The translations under genes were made by a program, and so were the position numbers. Below, piece after piece: positions 1-7,995 of a stretch of DNA of 37,002 nucleotides. Under the pieces are notes generated by a model, which did no database searches, had not been told where the DNA came from, and saw only the letters and a list, made by a program, of their open reading frames with translations. The stretch comes from an uncultured Acidimicrobiaceae bacterium. GTDB lineage: Bacteria > Actinomycetota > Acidimicrobiia > Spongiisociales > UBA5794. The DNA lies in assembly GCA_947258375.1 (NCBI GenBank), contig CAMYIJ010000041.1, positions 1 to 37,002 on the forward strand. Reading direction: 5' to 3'. Numbering within the stretch: the first letter of the stretch is position 1; each line of letters opens with the position of its first letter.

Positions 1-73
1 GTGCTCCAGCGATAGCCGCACTCCAAGGGGATTACTCCGAGAGGACCGGCCGGTGAACCCCCCTGCTTCGAAA

Positions 74-143
74 GTTATTGCCCGCAGCGGCCGAATCGGT
101 TCCCGATTTTTCGGGAACCGTCTGACCCGTTCCGGGCAATAAC
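74..143. repeat. Nested inverted repeat upstream of a secreted-protein gene
   Basis: Outer arms GTTATTGCCCG (74-84) and CGGGCAATAAC (133-143) are perfect 11-bp complements. Inside them CGGTTCCCG (97-105) and CGGGAACCG (112-120) form a perfect 9-bp stem around the loop ATTTTT. The whole 70-nt block ends 30 nt before the start codon at 173. It could be a terminator of an upstream gene, a structured 5' leader, or a small palindromic repeat; the sequence does not decide between them. Confidence 0.7.
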
Positions 144-172
144 CAGCGACAACCATCTCTGGAAGGAATCCC

Positions 173-712
173 ATGTCGTTTGCGCGTGTACGACTAGCGC
201 TCTTGTTGAGCGCAATAACTGCCATAACCGTTCTGGTTCCGGCGGCCGCCTCCGCCAAGGGGAAGCCGCCGCCGGCCGAGTCCCACTGCGTGGTCTATGT
301 CGTCGGGCAAGCAGAGGACGGCAAGCTGACAACGTCCAACCCGGACTGCTACGAGACGAAGGCGGAAGCTGCGACGGCGGCGTCCGGAGGGCTGGAGACG
401 AGAAACTCAGGCCTCGATTCGTTCGCGATGGCCGGATCCACCTTCACTCTCGGAAGACACTATGACGGATACAACGGCACCGGTTCGTCGATAACCGTTG
501 TTGGGTCGTCTTGCACCGGCGGCTACTGGAACACGCCGACCTGGTTCGACAACCGGACTACCTCCTCATACAACGGCTGCGGCCGCCTCCGTCACTATGA
601 CAAGCCCGGCAAGAGAGGCAGCTCGACCAACACGTACGGAGCCGGGACAACCGACAACCTCGCTGCATGGATGAACAACCGCACGGAATCGGTGGCCTAC
701 TACAGCTCATAG
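173..712 (+). CDS. Small secreted protein, possibly beta/gamma-crystallin or I36 inhibitor-like
   Basis: 179 residues. ATG at 173 is preceded by GGAAGGA (161-167) at good spacing. Residues 1-28 form a signal peptide: a basic start, a hydrophobic stretch, then ASA before KGK. The mature part has four or more Cys and is rich in Gly, Tyr, Asn and Thr; a segment around residues 95-150 (SSCTGGYWN, then YNGCGRLRHYD) has the look of a compact beta-rich fold. This resembles small actinobacterial secreted proteins related to peptidase inhibitor I36 or beta/gamma crystallins, but no diagnostic motif is complete, so the family is a guess. It is likely exported by Sec. A 43-nt gap separates it from the sigma-factor gene, and no functional link is evident. 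Confidence 0.8.
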   Translation: MSFARVRLALLLSAITAITVLVPAAASAKGKPPPAESHCVVYVVGQAEDGKLTTSNPDCYETKAEAATAASGGLETRNSGLDSFAMAGSTFTLGRHYDGYNGTGSSITVVGSSCTGGYWNTPTWFDNRTTSSYNGCGRLRHYDKPGKRGSSTNTYGAGTTDNLAAWMNNRTESVAYYSS

Positions 713-755
713 GTAGTCAACTTCCCATCGGAGTCATGGGCATGCGAAAATTCAG

Positions 756-1358
756 GTGGTGGAAAACACTCCCACGGACGGCGAAGCCATCAGGGCCTCG
801 CTGCAGGCGCCTGAGGCTTTTGAGCCGGTCTTCGACCGGCATTACGGCGCGATATATGACTATCTGGCGAGAAGAGTGGGCCCGGACACCGGCGCCGAAC
901 TCGCCAGTGAAGTGTTCACGATCGCCTTCGCCCGGCGGCGCACCTTCGAGCGCGACGCCGATAACGCCCGGCCATGGCTGTACGGCATTGCTGCCAACCT
1001 GGCTCGTCGCCAGGCCAGGACGTGGCGGCGCCGCAACCAAGCCGGGCAACGTGCTGAAGGCGGCAACGTCATATGGCTCGATCCGGCGGCCGAGGACCGC
1101 ATCCATGCCGAGAGGGTGCGCCACGTGCTGATCGCTGCGATATCCAAGCTGAAGCCGGCCGAACGTGAACCGCTGGTGCTCCACGCTCTGACCGACCTCT
1201 CCTATCGCGAGGTGGCAACGGCGCTGCAGATACCGGTTGGAACGGTTCGTTCGCGCATCGCGCGGGGCAGACAGCGGGTGCGCAGATCCCTGATCGCGGC
1301 CGGTCATCCCGAGCTCGCTGAGGAGCTGGCAGACAAAGGAGACGACGATGTCGGCTGA
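756..1358 (+). CDS. ECF-type RNA polymerase sigma factor
   Basis: About 200 residues. Region 2 spans residues ~21-90 (FEPVFDRHYGAIYDYLARRV, then RPWLYGIAANLARR). Region 4 spans ~125-178 and contains the helix-turn-helix YREVATALQIPVGTVRSRIARGRQR. It should direct RNA polymerase to a small regulon. The start is one of two consecutive GTG codons at 756 and 759; neither has a strong ribosome binding site. The gene overlaps the next one by 11 nt, the usual arrangement of an ECF factor and its membrane regulator. No ECF subgroup was assigned and the regulated promoters are unknown. Confidence 0.92.
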   Translation: MVENTPTDGEAIRASLQAPEAFEPVFDRHYGAIYDYLARRVGPDTGAELASEVFTIAFARRRTFERDADNARPWLYGIAANLARRQARTWRRRNQAGQRAEGGNVIWLDPAAEDRIHAERVRHVLIAAISKLKPAEREPLVLHALTDLSYREVATALQIPVGTVRSRIARGRQRVRRSLIAAGHPELAEELADKGDDDVG

Positions 1359-2340
1359 CACTCGCCTCCGAGAGCTGCTCACAGAGATCGCACCGCCTCC
1401 CGAGATCGCGGAGGACCAGATCGTGGCGGCGCGCGCCGCGCTGCACGCCGCGTACCGTGGCGGCGTCCCAACCCGGCCGAGCCGGCGCTGGCAGCCTTCA
1501 TTCGCCTGGGCCACCGCGGCCGTCGCCGCAGTCGTTGTCGCCGCCGCGCTACTACTGCCCGGCTCGAGCCCGCCGGTCGACGCCTCGCTGGCTGAGATTG
1601 CTCGAGCCACTCGAGATCTCGAACCCGAGCAGCTACCCGTCGGGGCGTTCGTTTACTCGCACGAAGAAGCCACCGGGCTGGCGACATCACAAATCGAGGA
1701 AGCTGAACGTGAGCTCTTCTACCTGCTCCCGACAAAGACGGAGCTGTGGGTGCAGGGCGCAACGGAACTGCGGGTCACGACGGTGGGCACACCGAGCTTC
1801 TTCGACACCGATGATGAGGCGGCGTACTACGCCGGCGGTCTCGACCTCGATGATGAGGTCGGCAAGACCCGCACAGAGCGTTTCGGCGATGTTGCGAACG
1901 TCACTGATATCACGAAGTGGTCCGACGATCCGGCAACGCTGCGCGACCAACTCGGTGCGGAGCTCGCAAAGGCTGTCGATCCGGTTCTCGGCGAGGAGGT
2001 CAGGCTGATCCTGCTGGTCGAAGAACTACTGGTCCCGAGTCTCAATGCGCCTCCCCAGTTGCGGGCGGCCCTGATCGAGATCGTGGGCAGCCGCAACTTC
2101 GATACGAGCAAGCTGGCAGATGGGTCGGTTGTCGTCAGCGTTGCGTACGAGGATTTGGGTCTGGGCAAGCTCCTGCAGGAATTGGAGTTCGACAGCGAGG
2201 GCTACATGCGCGGCAGCCGGCTGATAGCACTTGAACCGGGCCCGGCCTTGTCACTGCCCCCTGACACCGTGATCGCTCAGTCGACATGGAGCCGACCTTA
2301 CGTCGTCGATGGCCCCGGCATCCTCCCCGCAGACCGTTAG
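1348..2340 (+). CDS. Membrane-anchored partner of the ECF sigma factor, CU044_5270-like
   Basis: 330 residues, translationally coupled to the sigma-factor gene. Residues 1-50 are a short cytoplasmic region, ~52-70 a single hydrophobic segment (FAWATAAVAAVVVAAALLL), and the rest an acidic domain predicted outside the membrane. The layout matches CU044_5270-type proteins that follow ECF genes in actinobacteria. The cytoplasmic part lacks the HxxxCxxC motif of zinc-binding anti-sigma factors, so calling it an anti-sigma factor rests on context and topology rather than motif. The external part could sense an envelope signal or bind a ligand. A weak hairpin (2376-2393) lies after the stop. Confidence 0.8.
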   Translation: MSADTRLRELLTEIAPPPEIAEDQIVAARAALHAAYRGGVPTRPSRRWQPSFAWATAAVAAVVVAAALLLPGSSPPVDASLAEIARATRDLEPEQLPVGAFVYSHEEATGLATSQIEEAERELFYLLPTKTELWVQGATELRVTTVGTPSFFDTDDEAAYYAGGLDLDDEVGKTRTERFGDVANVTDITKWSDDPATLRDQLGAELAKAVDPVLGEEVRLILLVEELLVPSLNAPPQLRAALIEIVGSRNFDTSKLADGSVVVSVAYEDLGLGKLLQELEFDSEGYMRGSRLIALEPGPALSLPPDTVIAQSTWSRPYVVDGPGILPADR

Positions 2341-2553
2341 TGCCCTGACCAGCAACGTTTGCCGGGTTGACGGCGGCCAGGAACCCCCCTGGCTGTGTCC
2401 TCGTCCTCGACGCATCTACAAATGGGCCTTCGTCCTGCGTCCTTGCCAGGAAGGCCCCTCAGGGCACTCAGCGCGGCCCCACCACAGAGCGACTTGACAG
2501 GACGGCCTCCGAGGCTGAATCATCCGGAGACCTCTACAGGAGGGTTCTCCACA
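2341..2553 (+). promoter_or_regulatory. Leader region of the aminotransferase-dehydrogenase operon
   Basis: 213 nt without a gene. Two stems are visible: GCCAGG (2376-2381) with CCTGGC (2388-2393), and GGGCCTT (2424-2430) with AAGGCCC (2451-2457). A TTGACA hexamer at 2494-2499 is followed 17 nt later by the weak -10-like GAATCA (2517-2522). AGGAGGG at 2538-2544 is a strong ribosome binding site for the GTG at 2554. The first stem may terminate the upstream operon. No T-box or other known riboswitch core was recognised. Confidence 0.35.
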
Positions 2554-3624
2554 GTGCCTGCATTCCGCAAAGACCTGAGCTCGATCGGCGTGTACTCGCC
2601 GGGCAAACCCATCGAGGAGGTGATGCGGGAGTACGGCGTCACCGACATCGTCAAGATGGCCTCCAACGAGTGCCCCCAAGAGCCCTTTGCCGAGGTTCAG
2701 GCGGCCATCGCCACAGCGGCTCACGAGTCACACCGATATCCGGACACGGCGGCATACAACCTGTCCATCGATATAGCGGAACTTCACGACGTCGATCCCG
2801 CTCAGGTGTGGGTAGGCCCGGGCAGCACCCCGATCCTCGTCTCCATTGCGCTCGCCATGGGCGGCCCGGGAACCAGTGCCGTGTTCAGCGACCAGTCGTT
2901 CATCATGTACACGATCGCTACCGCCTATGCAGGAGCGGAGCCGATTCGGGTTCCGATTGGCTCGGACCTGCGCATGGATGTCGACGGGTTGGCCGCCGCG
3001 GTGCGTCCCGACACGACGGTGCTCTACCTGTGCAACCCGAACAACCCGACCGGCACCCATATCGACAGCGCCGCCGTCCGCCGGCTGGTCGACAACGTGC
3101 CCCGCGATGTGCTGATCGTCGTGGACGAGGCCTACGAGGAGTACCTGACCGCTCCCGACCACACCTCGGCGATTCGGCTCGCGGTCGAGCGAGACAACGT
3201 GGTCGTGACCCGCACGTTCTCCAAGGTCTACGGGCTGGCCGGACTGCGCATCGGATACGTGATCGGGGCCACCGAGACGATCGGCGAATTGCGGCGGCTC
3301 CAGGTGCCATTTGCCACTACCAATGTCGGCCTGGCAGCGGCTCGGGAGGCTCTCCGCCATCGGGACCTCGTCGCCGACCGGGTAAAGACCAACGCCGCAG
3401 GGCGCAACGAGCTGGCCGCCGGACTGCGAGCGCTTGGCGTGGACTGCGGCGACAGCCAGGCCAACTTCGTGCTCATGGGCCCGGTCGCCGAGGCGGCTGC
3501 CCTGGCCGAGAAGCTGCTCCATGTCGGCGTCATCGTGCGCCCGTTCGGAGACCATATTCGGGTAACCGTTGGCAGCGCCGCTGAGAACGCCCGATTCCTG
3601 GCTGCACTGGAGCAACTGCTCTGA
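2554..3624 (+). CDS. hisC: HisC/Pat-type PLP-dependent aminotransferase
   Basis: 356 residues from the GTG at 2554, chosen because AGGAGGG ends 9 nt upstream and the length then fits the family; an earlier in-frame ATG at 2395 would add an unrelated tail. Class I/II aminotransferase marks are present: NPNNPTGT for the phosphate and substrate, VVDEAYEEYL, and TFSKVYGLAGLRIGY with K224 as the Schiff-base lysine. The family includes histidinol-phosphate aminotransferase and the related aromatic and branched-chain aminotransferases. No other his genes are nearby. The stop overlaps the E1 start (TGATG), so a role in making 2-oxo acids for that dehydrogenase is at least as likely as histidine synthesis. 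The symbol reflects family, not proven substrate. Confidence 0.88.
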   Translation: MPAFRKDLSSIGVYSPGKPIEEVMREYGVTDIVKMASNECPQEPFAEVQAAIATAAHESHRYPDTAAYNLSIDIAELHDVDPAQVWVGPGSTPILVSIALAMGGPGTSAVFSDQSFIMYTIATAYAGAEPIRVPIGSDLRMDVDGLAAAVRPDTTVLYLCNPNNPTGTHIDSAAVRRLVDNVPRDVLIVVDEAYEEYLTAPDHTSAIRLAVERDNVVVTRTFSKVYGLAGLRIGYVIGATETIGELRRLQVPFATTNVGLAAAREALRHRDLVADRVKTNAAGRNELAAGLRALGVDCGDSQANFVLMGPVAEAAALAEKLLHVGVIVRPFGDHIRVTVGSAAENARFLAALEQLL

Positions 3625-5720
3625 TGCAAGAAGTCGACCTCACAATCCGTCGAGTGCTCGCCGCCGAGGGATCAGTGATCGGCGACCTGCCCCAGCTCGA
3701 GGGCAAAGACTACGTCGAGATGTACCGCCTGATGGCGGCGAGCCGCGACTACGACCGGCGCGCCCTCGCCGCCCAGCGGCTGGGACGCATCGGGACCTAC
3801 GCCATGATGGAAGGTCACGAGGCCGCCCAGGTCGGTGCGGCCTACGCCCTCGGTCCCAACGACTTCGTGTACCCGGCCTATCGGGAGCACGGCGTGCAGA
3901 TCACACGCGGGATGCCTCTCGACGTGATGCTGTCGTACTACCGCGGGCTTCCCACCGCCGACTGGGACGTTCACGCCTTCCGCATGGCGAACAACACGAT
4001 CCCGATTGCCAGCCACCTCCCCCACTCCGTCGGCCACGCCTATGCGGCTCGCCAGCGCGGCGAGGACATCGTCACGATCAACTTCTTCGGCGACGGCGCC
4101 ACGTCCGAAACGGACTTCCACAGCGGCCTCAACTTCGCCGCGGTGTGGAAGACCCCGACGGTCTTCGTCTGCGAGAACAACGGCTATGCCATCAGCGTCC
4201 CATACCGCAAGCAGACGGCGAGTGAAACGATCGTCCAGAAGGCCGTGGCCTACGGAGCCGCCGGAGTCCGGGTCGATGGAATGGACGTGCTTGCCATGTA
4301 CCAGGCCACCCGGGAAGCCATCGAGCGAGCCCGGCGTGGGGAGGGGCCCACCCTGATCGAGGCCCTGTGTTACCGCTACGGCGGTCATGCCACCGCAGAC
4401 GACGCCCGTCTGTACCGGCCCGAAGCTGAAGAGACGGACTGGCGTGCCCGCGACCCGCTGGTGCGCTTCCGGGCCTTCCTCGAAGAGCGCGATCTGTGGG
4501 ACCAGGCCGCCGAGGACGATCTCCTCGCCGAGGCCGGGGCCGCTTTCGATGCCGCCATGGCCAAGCTCGAGGCCCTGCCCACCCCACCGCGTGAATCGCT
4601 GGTGCGCGACGTCTACCAGCGCATTCCGCGCCAGATGGTTCGTCAGCTCAACACGCTGCAGCGCGGGGCGGGTGAACCCGAGACGGTCTTTGACGACAGC
4701 GACGTCTGGCAGCACGGGCCCGACCCCACCCCGGCCGGGCCCACGGCGAGCTGGAACATGGCCGAGGCGATCAACGCCACGCTGGCGGCGGCGATGGAGG
4801 CCGACGAGAAGACCATCATCCTCGGCGAGGACGTCGGCCTCGCCGGTGGCGTTTTCCGCATCACCGAAGGGCTGCAGGAGCGCTTCGGCGAGGAACGTGT
4901 ACTCGACACTCCGCTGAACGAGTCCGGGATCATCGGCACTGCGATCGGGATGGGCGTGTCGGGCAGCCGGGCCATTGCCGAGATCCAGTTCGACGGCTTC
5001 GTCTACCCGGCATTCGATCAGCTGGTCAGCCACCTGGGACGGCTCCGCTTCCGCTCCCGCAGCCACGCCACCGCCCCCATCGTGGTGCGCTGGCCCAACG
5101 GAGCCGGCATCGGCGCCCACGAGATGCACTGCGACAGTCCCGAGGCCTACTTCGCCCACGCCCCGGGGCACACCGTCGTGATCCCCTCGACACCGTGGGA
5201 TGCCAAAGGGCTGCTGGCGGCCGCGATCGAATCGCCGGACCCGGTGATCTTCCTCGAGCCCAAGATCCTGTACCGGGCGAGCCGGGAAGAAGTGCCCATT
5301 GAGCACTATGAGATCCCATTGGGCACGGCGCGGATTCGCGCCGCGGGCTCCGACATCACGCTGGTTACTTATGGGGGAATGGTTCCGCGCGCGCTGGAGG
5401 CAACTGCGCAAGCGGCTGAGGAGGGCATCTCCGTGGAGGTGATCGATCTGCGGACGATCTATCCGTGGGATGAAGAGAAGGTGGTGCGTTCCGTCGAGAA
5501 GACGGGGCGATTCCTGATGGTCCAGGAACCGCAACGTACCGGAGGCATCGGCGCCGAGATCGCGGCGGAAATCGGCGAGCGGTGCGGTTACTCCCTCCTC
5601 AGCCCGGTGCGCCGGCTCGGCGCCACCGATGCGCCCTGGCCGCAATTCTCCATCGAGCACCACGCGCTGCTCACGTCGGCTCACATCTTGTCCGCCATTC
5701 GTGAAACTGTTTCGGACTGA
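3624..5720 (+). CDS. Fused alpha-beta E1 subunit of a 2-oxoacid dehydrogenase complex
   Basis: 698 residues. The alpha half (~1-345) holds the thiamine pyrophosphate motif starting GDG at ~155 and ending near CENNGYAIS at ~185, and the phosphorylation-loop-like GGHATADDARLYR. The beta half begins ~375 (WNMAEAINATLAAAMEADEK) and contains LGEDVG and NEGIIGTAIG-like segments. E1 decarboxylates a 2-oxo acid and passes the acyl group to lipoyl-E2. The HATADD loop is closer to branched-chain than classical pyruvate E1 alpha, though Gram-positive pyruvate enzymes share it. Alpha and beta are usually separate genes; here they are one. ATG overlaps the hisC stop by one base, and E2 starts one base after the stop. 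No E3 gene is in the window. Confidence 0.93.
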   Translation: MQEVDLTIRRVLAAEGSVIGDLPQLEGKDYVEMYRLMAASRDYDRRALAAQRLGRIGTYAMMEGHEAAQVGAAYALGPNDFVYPAYREHGVQITRGMPLDVMLSYYRGLPTADWDVHAFRMANNTIPIASHLPHSVGHAYAARQRGEDIVTINFFGDGATSETDFHSGLNFAAVWKTPTVFVCENNGYAISVPYRKQTASETIVQKAVAYGAAGVRVDGMDVLAMYQATREAIERARRGEGPTLIEALCYRYGGHATADDARLYRPEAEETDWRARDPLVRFRAFLEERDLWDQAAEDDLLAEAGAAFDAAMAKLEALPTPPRESLVRDVYQRIPRQMVRQLNTLQRGAGEPETVFDDSDVWQHGPDPTPAGPTASWNMAEAINATLAAAMEADEKTIILGEDVGLAGGVFRITEGLQERFGEERVLDTPLNESGIIGTAIGMGVSGSRAIAEIQFDGFVYPAFDQLVSHLGRLRFRSRSHATAPIVVRWPNGAGIGAHEMHCDSPEAYFAHAPGHTVVIPSTPWDAKGLLAAAIESPDPVIFLEPKILYRASREEVPIEHYEIPLGTARIRAAGSDITLVTYGGMVPRALEATAQAAEEGISVEVIDLRTIYPWDEEKVVRSVEKTGRFLMVQEPQRTGGIGAEIAAEIGERCGYSLLSPVRRLGATDAPWPQFSIEHHALLTSAHILSAIRETVSD

Positions 5721-5721
5721 C

Positions 5722-6834
5722 ATGGCGTACGAACTCTCCTTGCCCGACATAGGCGAAGGCCTCACCGAAGCCGAAATCGTGCGCTGGCTGGCCGGTCCCG
5801 GCGATGAAGTCGAGGCCAACCAGCCGCTCGTCGAGATCGAAACGGACAAAGCGATCGTCGAGATTCCCTCGCCTCAGGCCGGGGTGATACTGCATCAAGG
5901 AGCCTCACCGGGCACCGTGATCCATGTGGGTGATCTGTTGGCCGTGATCGGAGCCGCCGGTGAGGATTGGAATGTGCCGAATGCGGCGGTGGCGGCGGCA
6001 CCGGCGACGCCCGCGGCGAAGGCAATTACACCGGTCGGCGCGAACACAGGCAAGGCGCAGGCTGTGCCGCTGGTCCGCAAGCTCGCCCGAGAACTCGGCG
6101 TCGATATCGACGCTGTCACCGGGACCGGCCGCAACGGCCGGATCACCAGGAAAGACGTAGCTGCGGTGGCCGCCGCAGCCGACGAGGGCGCAGCTATCGT
6201 CGAGCCTCTCTCCAAGCTGCGTCGAACGATCGCCAAGCACATGTCCCGATCGTGGGAAGAGATTCCGCACGTCACGGTATGGGGCCCTGCCGAGGCGACC
6301 GGGCTGTTGGCCGCCAAGCAGGGCAGCGGCGTCTCGATCGAGACCCTGCTCGTGCAGGCTTTGCTTCCGGCGCTTTCCCAATTCCCGGTCTTCAGCGCCA
6401 ACTTCGACGGCGCACGACTCACACTGCGTACCGCCTACGACATCGGCGTTGCCGTCGACACCGAGGCCGGCTTGATGGTGCCGGTACTTCGGGACGCCGG
6501 CTCGCTGGGTAGCGAGGGTCTCGACAAAGAGATCGGCCGACTCGTCGCCGGAGCGCAGGAACGCACCCTCACCACCGATGAACTGCGCGGCCAGTCGTTC
6601 ACGCTCTCCAACGTCGGCGCCGTCGGCGGCGGCTACGGCACCCCGATCATTCCCCACGGAACGACCGCCGTGCTGTCCGTGGGGAGGGCCCGCGACGAGG
6701 TCATCGCCCGCGACGGCCAACCCGTAGTCGCCCCGATGCTCCCCCTGGCCCTGTCCTTCGACCACCGCGTCATCGACGGCAGCACCGGCACCCGCTTCCT
6801 GAACCGGGTGATCGAGGTAATCGAGGGGCTGTGA
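5722..6834 (+). CDS. Dihydrolipoyl acyltransferase E2
   Basis: 370 residues from ATG at 5722, one base after the E1 stop. The lipoyl domain (1-~76) has the lipoylation site ETDKA with K43. The peripheral subunit-binding domain is ~111-148 (VRKLARELGVDIDAVTGTG, NGRITRKDV). The catalytic domain (~160-370) ends with SFDHRVIDG, where H348 and D352 fit the acyltransferase pair. Only one lipoyl domain is present, as in short actinobacterial or branched-chain E2 proteins. E2 transfers the acyl group made by E1 to CoA. The stop codon overlaps the first bases of a long hairpin (6833-6896) that probably ends the operon. Confidence 0.93.
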   Translation: MAYELSLPDIGEGLTEAEIVRWLAGPGDEVEANQPLVEIETDKAIVEIPSPQAGVILHQGASPGTVIHVGDLLAVIGAAGEDWNVPNAAVAAAPATPAAKAITPVGANTGKAQAVPLVRKLARELGVDIDAVTGTGRNGRITRKDVAAVAAAADEGAAIVEPLSKLRRTIAKHMSRSWEEIPHVTVWGPAEATGLLAAKQGSGVSIETLLVQALLPALSQFPVFSANFDGARLTLRTAYDIGVAVDTEAGLMVPVLRDAGSLGSEGLDKEIGRLVAGAQERTLTTDELRGQSFTLSNVGAVGGGYGTPIIPHGTTAVLSVGRARDEVIARDGQPVVAPMLPLALSFDHRVIDGSTGTRFLNRVIEVIEGL

Positions 6835-6900
6835 CTCGCGTTCGTTGTGCTTAATCTGGTCCTATTAGGGCGATTTAGGCACAACGAACGCAAGTCAGCC
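6833..6900. repeat. Dispersed palindromic element, copy A, likely terminator
   Basis: Left arm 6833-6856 pairs with right arm 6872-6896; all but a few positions match across about 24 bp, with the core GCGTTCGTTGTGC and its complement GCACAACGAACGC. The 15-nt loop holds CCTATTAGG. It starts inside the E2 stop codon, so it probably folds at the 3' end of that mRNA. A second copy lies at 13405-13471, and the right flanks of the two copies (6879-6900 and 13450-13471) agree at 21 of 22 positions. Confidence 0.8.
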
Positions 6901-7092
6901 CCGGCCGTCTTCCTTCCCCGACTATCGGAACACCGACACTGCGATGTGACCCGTCCGATCCAGGTGTTACTAAGGATCCATTGGGGGCGCGCTACCGGAG
7001 GCCCTGGACTCCATTGCCCCTTCTACAGCACGGGCTTGTACCCGTTGCTTCGGACGAATCTCGTCCGCAACCCGAGAAGGGAGAATCGGGAT

Positions 7093-7737
7093 ATGCAGGG
7101 AAAGACCAAGATCGGCGTCTTTGGCGCCCTAGTACTTGCGATAGTGATGATCGGCGGTGTGGCAGTAGCTGCCGGCCACCTCCAACCCTCGAACACGGAT
7201 GTTCAAGATGTCTACTGGTTTGACGACGCAAGCGACACCGGCGGCGAGTCGGTTCTGACCCGGACCGCAGGCATGGTGCTCGCGACCGTTGAGGCCGAGG
7301 GGCTCGTGCCCGGACATGCGCATACGCTCTGGTTTGTTGTGTTCAACAATCCGGACGGCTGTTCGGCACCGGGGTGCGGTGAGGACGACATCTTCGCCGG
7401 GGACGATCTGAATGCCGACGGAATCGTGGCTGCCCAGATCGCGATCGGTAACGCCACCGGTAACGTTGCCAAGGCCGACGGGACCGCCGAGTTCGGCGCA
7501 CGCCTCAAGAGCGGAGTTGATAGCCCCGGTCATGAAATCGTGTTCGCGCCGGCCGACTTTGGAGGCGACGGAGTTCATCTACTCAACGTGAGCGGAGACG
7601 ACGCCGAGGTCCATCTGATCGTGCAGACGCATGGAGCGGCGCGCGGGGGCGGGCAACTACTGGACCAGCTCACCTACCTGGAAGCGGCCTGCACACCGGG
7701 CTGCGCCGACATCCAGTTCTCGGTACACCTGCCGTAG
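7093..7737 (+). CDS. Secreted protein of unknown function
   Basis: 214 residues from ATG at 7093; GAGAAGGGAG about 10 nt upstream serves as ribosome binding site, and an earlier in-frame start would run through the hairpin element. Residues 1-~27 are a signal peptide (KIGVFGALVLAIVMIGGVAVAAG). The mature part is acidic with one GHAHTLWFVVFNNPDGCS segment, four Cys in two CxxGC-like pairs, and a DLNADGIVAAQ stretch like a calcium-loop. The pattern VEAEGLVPGHAHTLW recalls secreted beta-sandwich proteins of the CHRD kind, but no family is assigned. A perfect 16-bp terminator hairpin follows. The 6901-7092 stretch upstream shows no clear promoter. Confidence 0.75.
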   Translation: MQGKTKIGVFGALVLAIVMIGGVAVAAGHLQPSNTDVQDVYWFDDASDTGGESVLTRTAGMVLATVEAEGLVPGHAHTLWFVVFNNPDGCSAPGCGEDDIFAGDDLNADGIVAAQIAIGNATGNVAKADGTAEFGARLKSGVDSPGHEIVFAPADFGGDGVHLLNVSGDDAEVHLIVQTHGAARGGGQLLDQLTYLEAACTPGCADIQFSVHLP

Positions 7738-7755
7738 AACCACGCGAACGAAAGT

Positions 7756-7789
7756 GAGGAGGGCGGGAGCCAGGGCTCCCGCCCTCCTC
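7756..7789 (+). terminator. Strong hairpin terminator
   Basis: GAGGAGGGCGGGAGCC (7756-7771) and GGCTCCCGCCCTCCTC (7774-7789) are perfect 16-bp complements with only AG between them. It lies 18 nt after the stop of the gene ending at 7737. There is no T tract, as is common in high-GC actinobacteria. It could also act on minus-strand transcription from the lipoprotein gene. Confidence 0.85.
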
Positions 7790-7834
7790 GATCGTTGACA
7801 TCTCCTAGGTGGGCCGGCCCGCCCGCCTCGATCC

Positions 7835-7972
7835 GAGACACGGCATCGGCGAAACGGGGAGACTCAACACCGGCAAGTAGCCGGAAGCTTTCAGCCTTCA
7901 GCGGTGCATCCTCGAGGAGTATCTGCGGGCGAGCGCGGAGGGTTCCTTCGTGGTTAGCGTGCGGGACAACCG
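7835..7972 (-). pseudogene. Decayed C-terminal copy of the HExxH protein gene
   Basis: Read on the minus strand from ~7950 to ~7845, the sequence gives EGTLRARPQILLEDAPLK, then AESFRLLAGVESPRF. The intact gene at 9037-9699 ends with ERPMVRAQLEDAPLLAESF, then RIITGMESPRF. The two share LEDAPLxAESFR and the GxESPRF ending. An in-frame stop near 7973 closes the frame upstream. No matching stop follows the conserved end; the frame instead runs into the terminator hairpin. There is no start codon, signal peptide or HExxH. This is best read as the remnant of a duplicated gene whose 5' part has been lost. Confidence 0.75.
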
Positions 7973-7995
7973 GCTACCGCAATGGTGGCTCCCTG

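Noticed and set aside
2341..2553. T-box or other riboswitch before the aminotransferase gene
   Set aside because: No T-box consensus or other known core is present; only two simple stems are seen.
3672..5849. A 725-codon open frame antisense to the E1 and E2 genes
   Set aside because: It mirrors the codon pattern of real high-GC genes on the other strand, has no recognisable domain, and the sense frame is clearly E1/E2.
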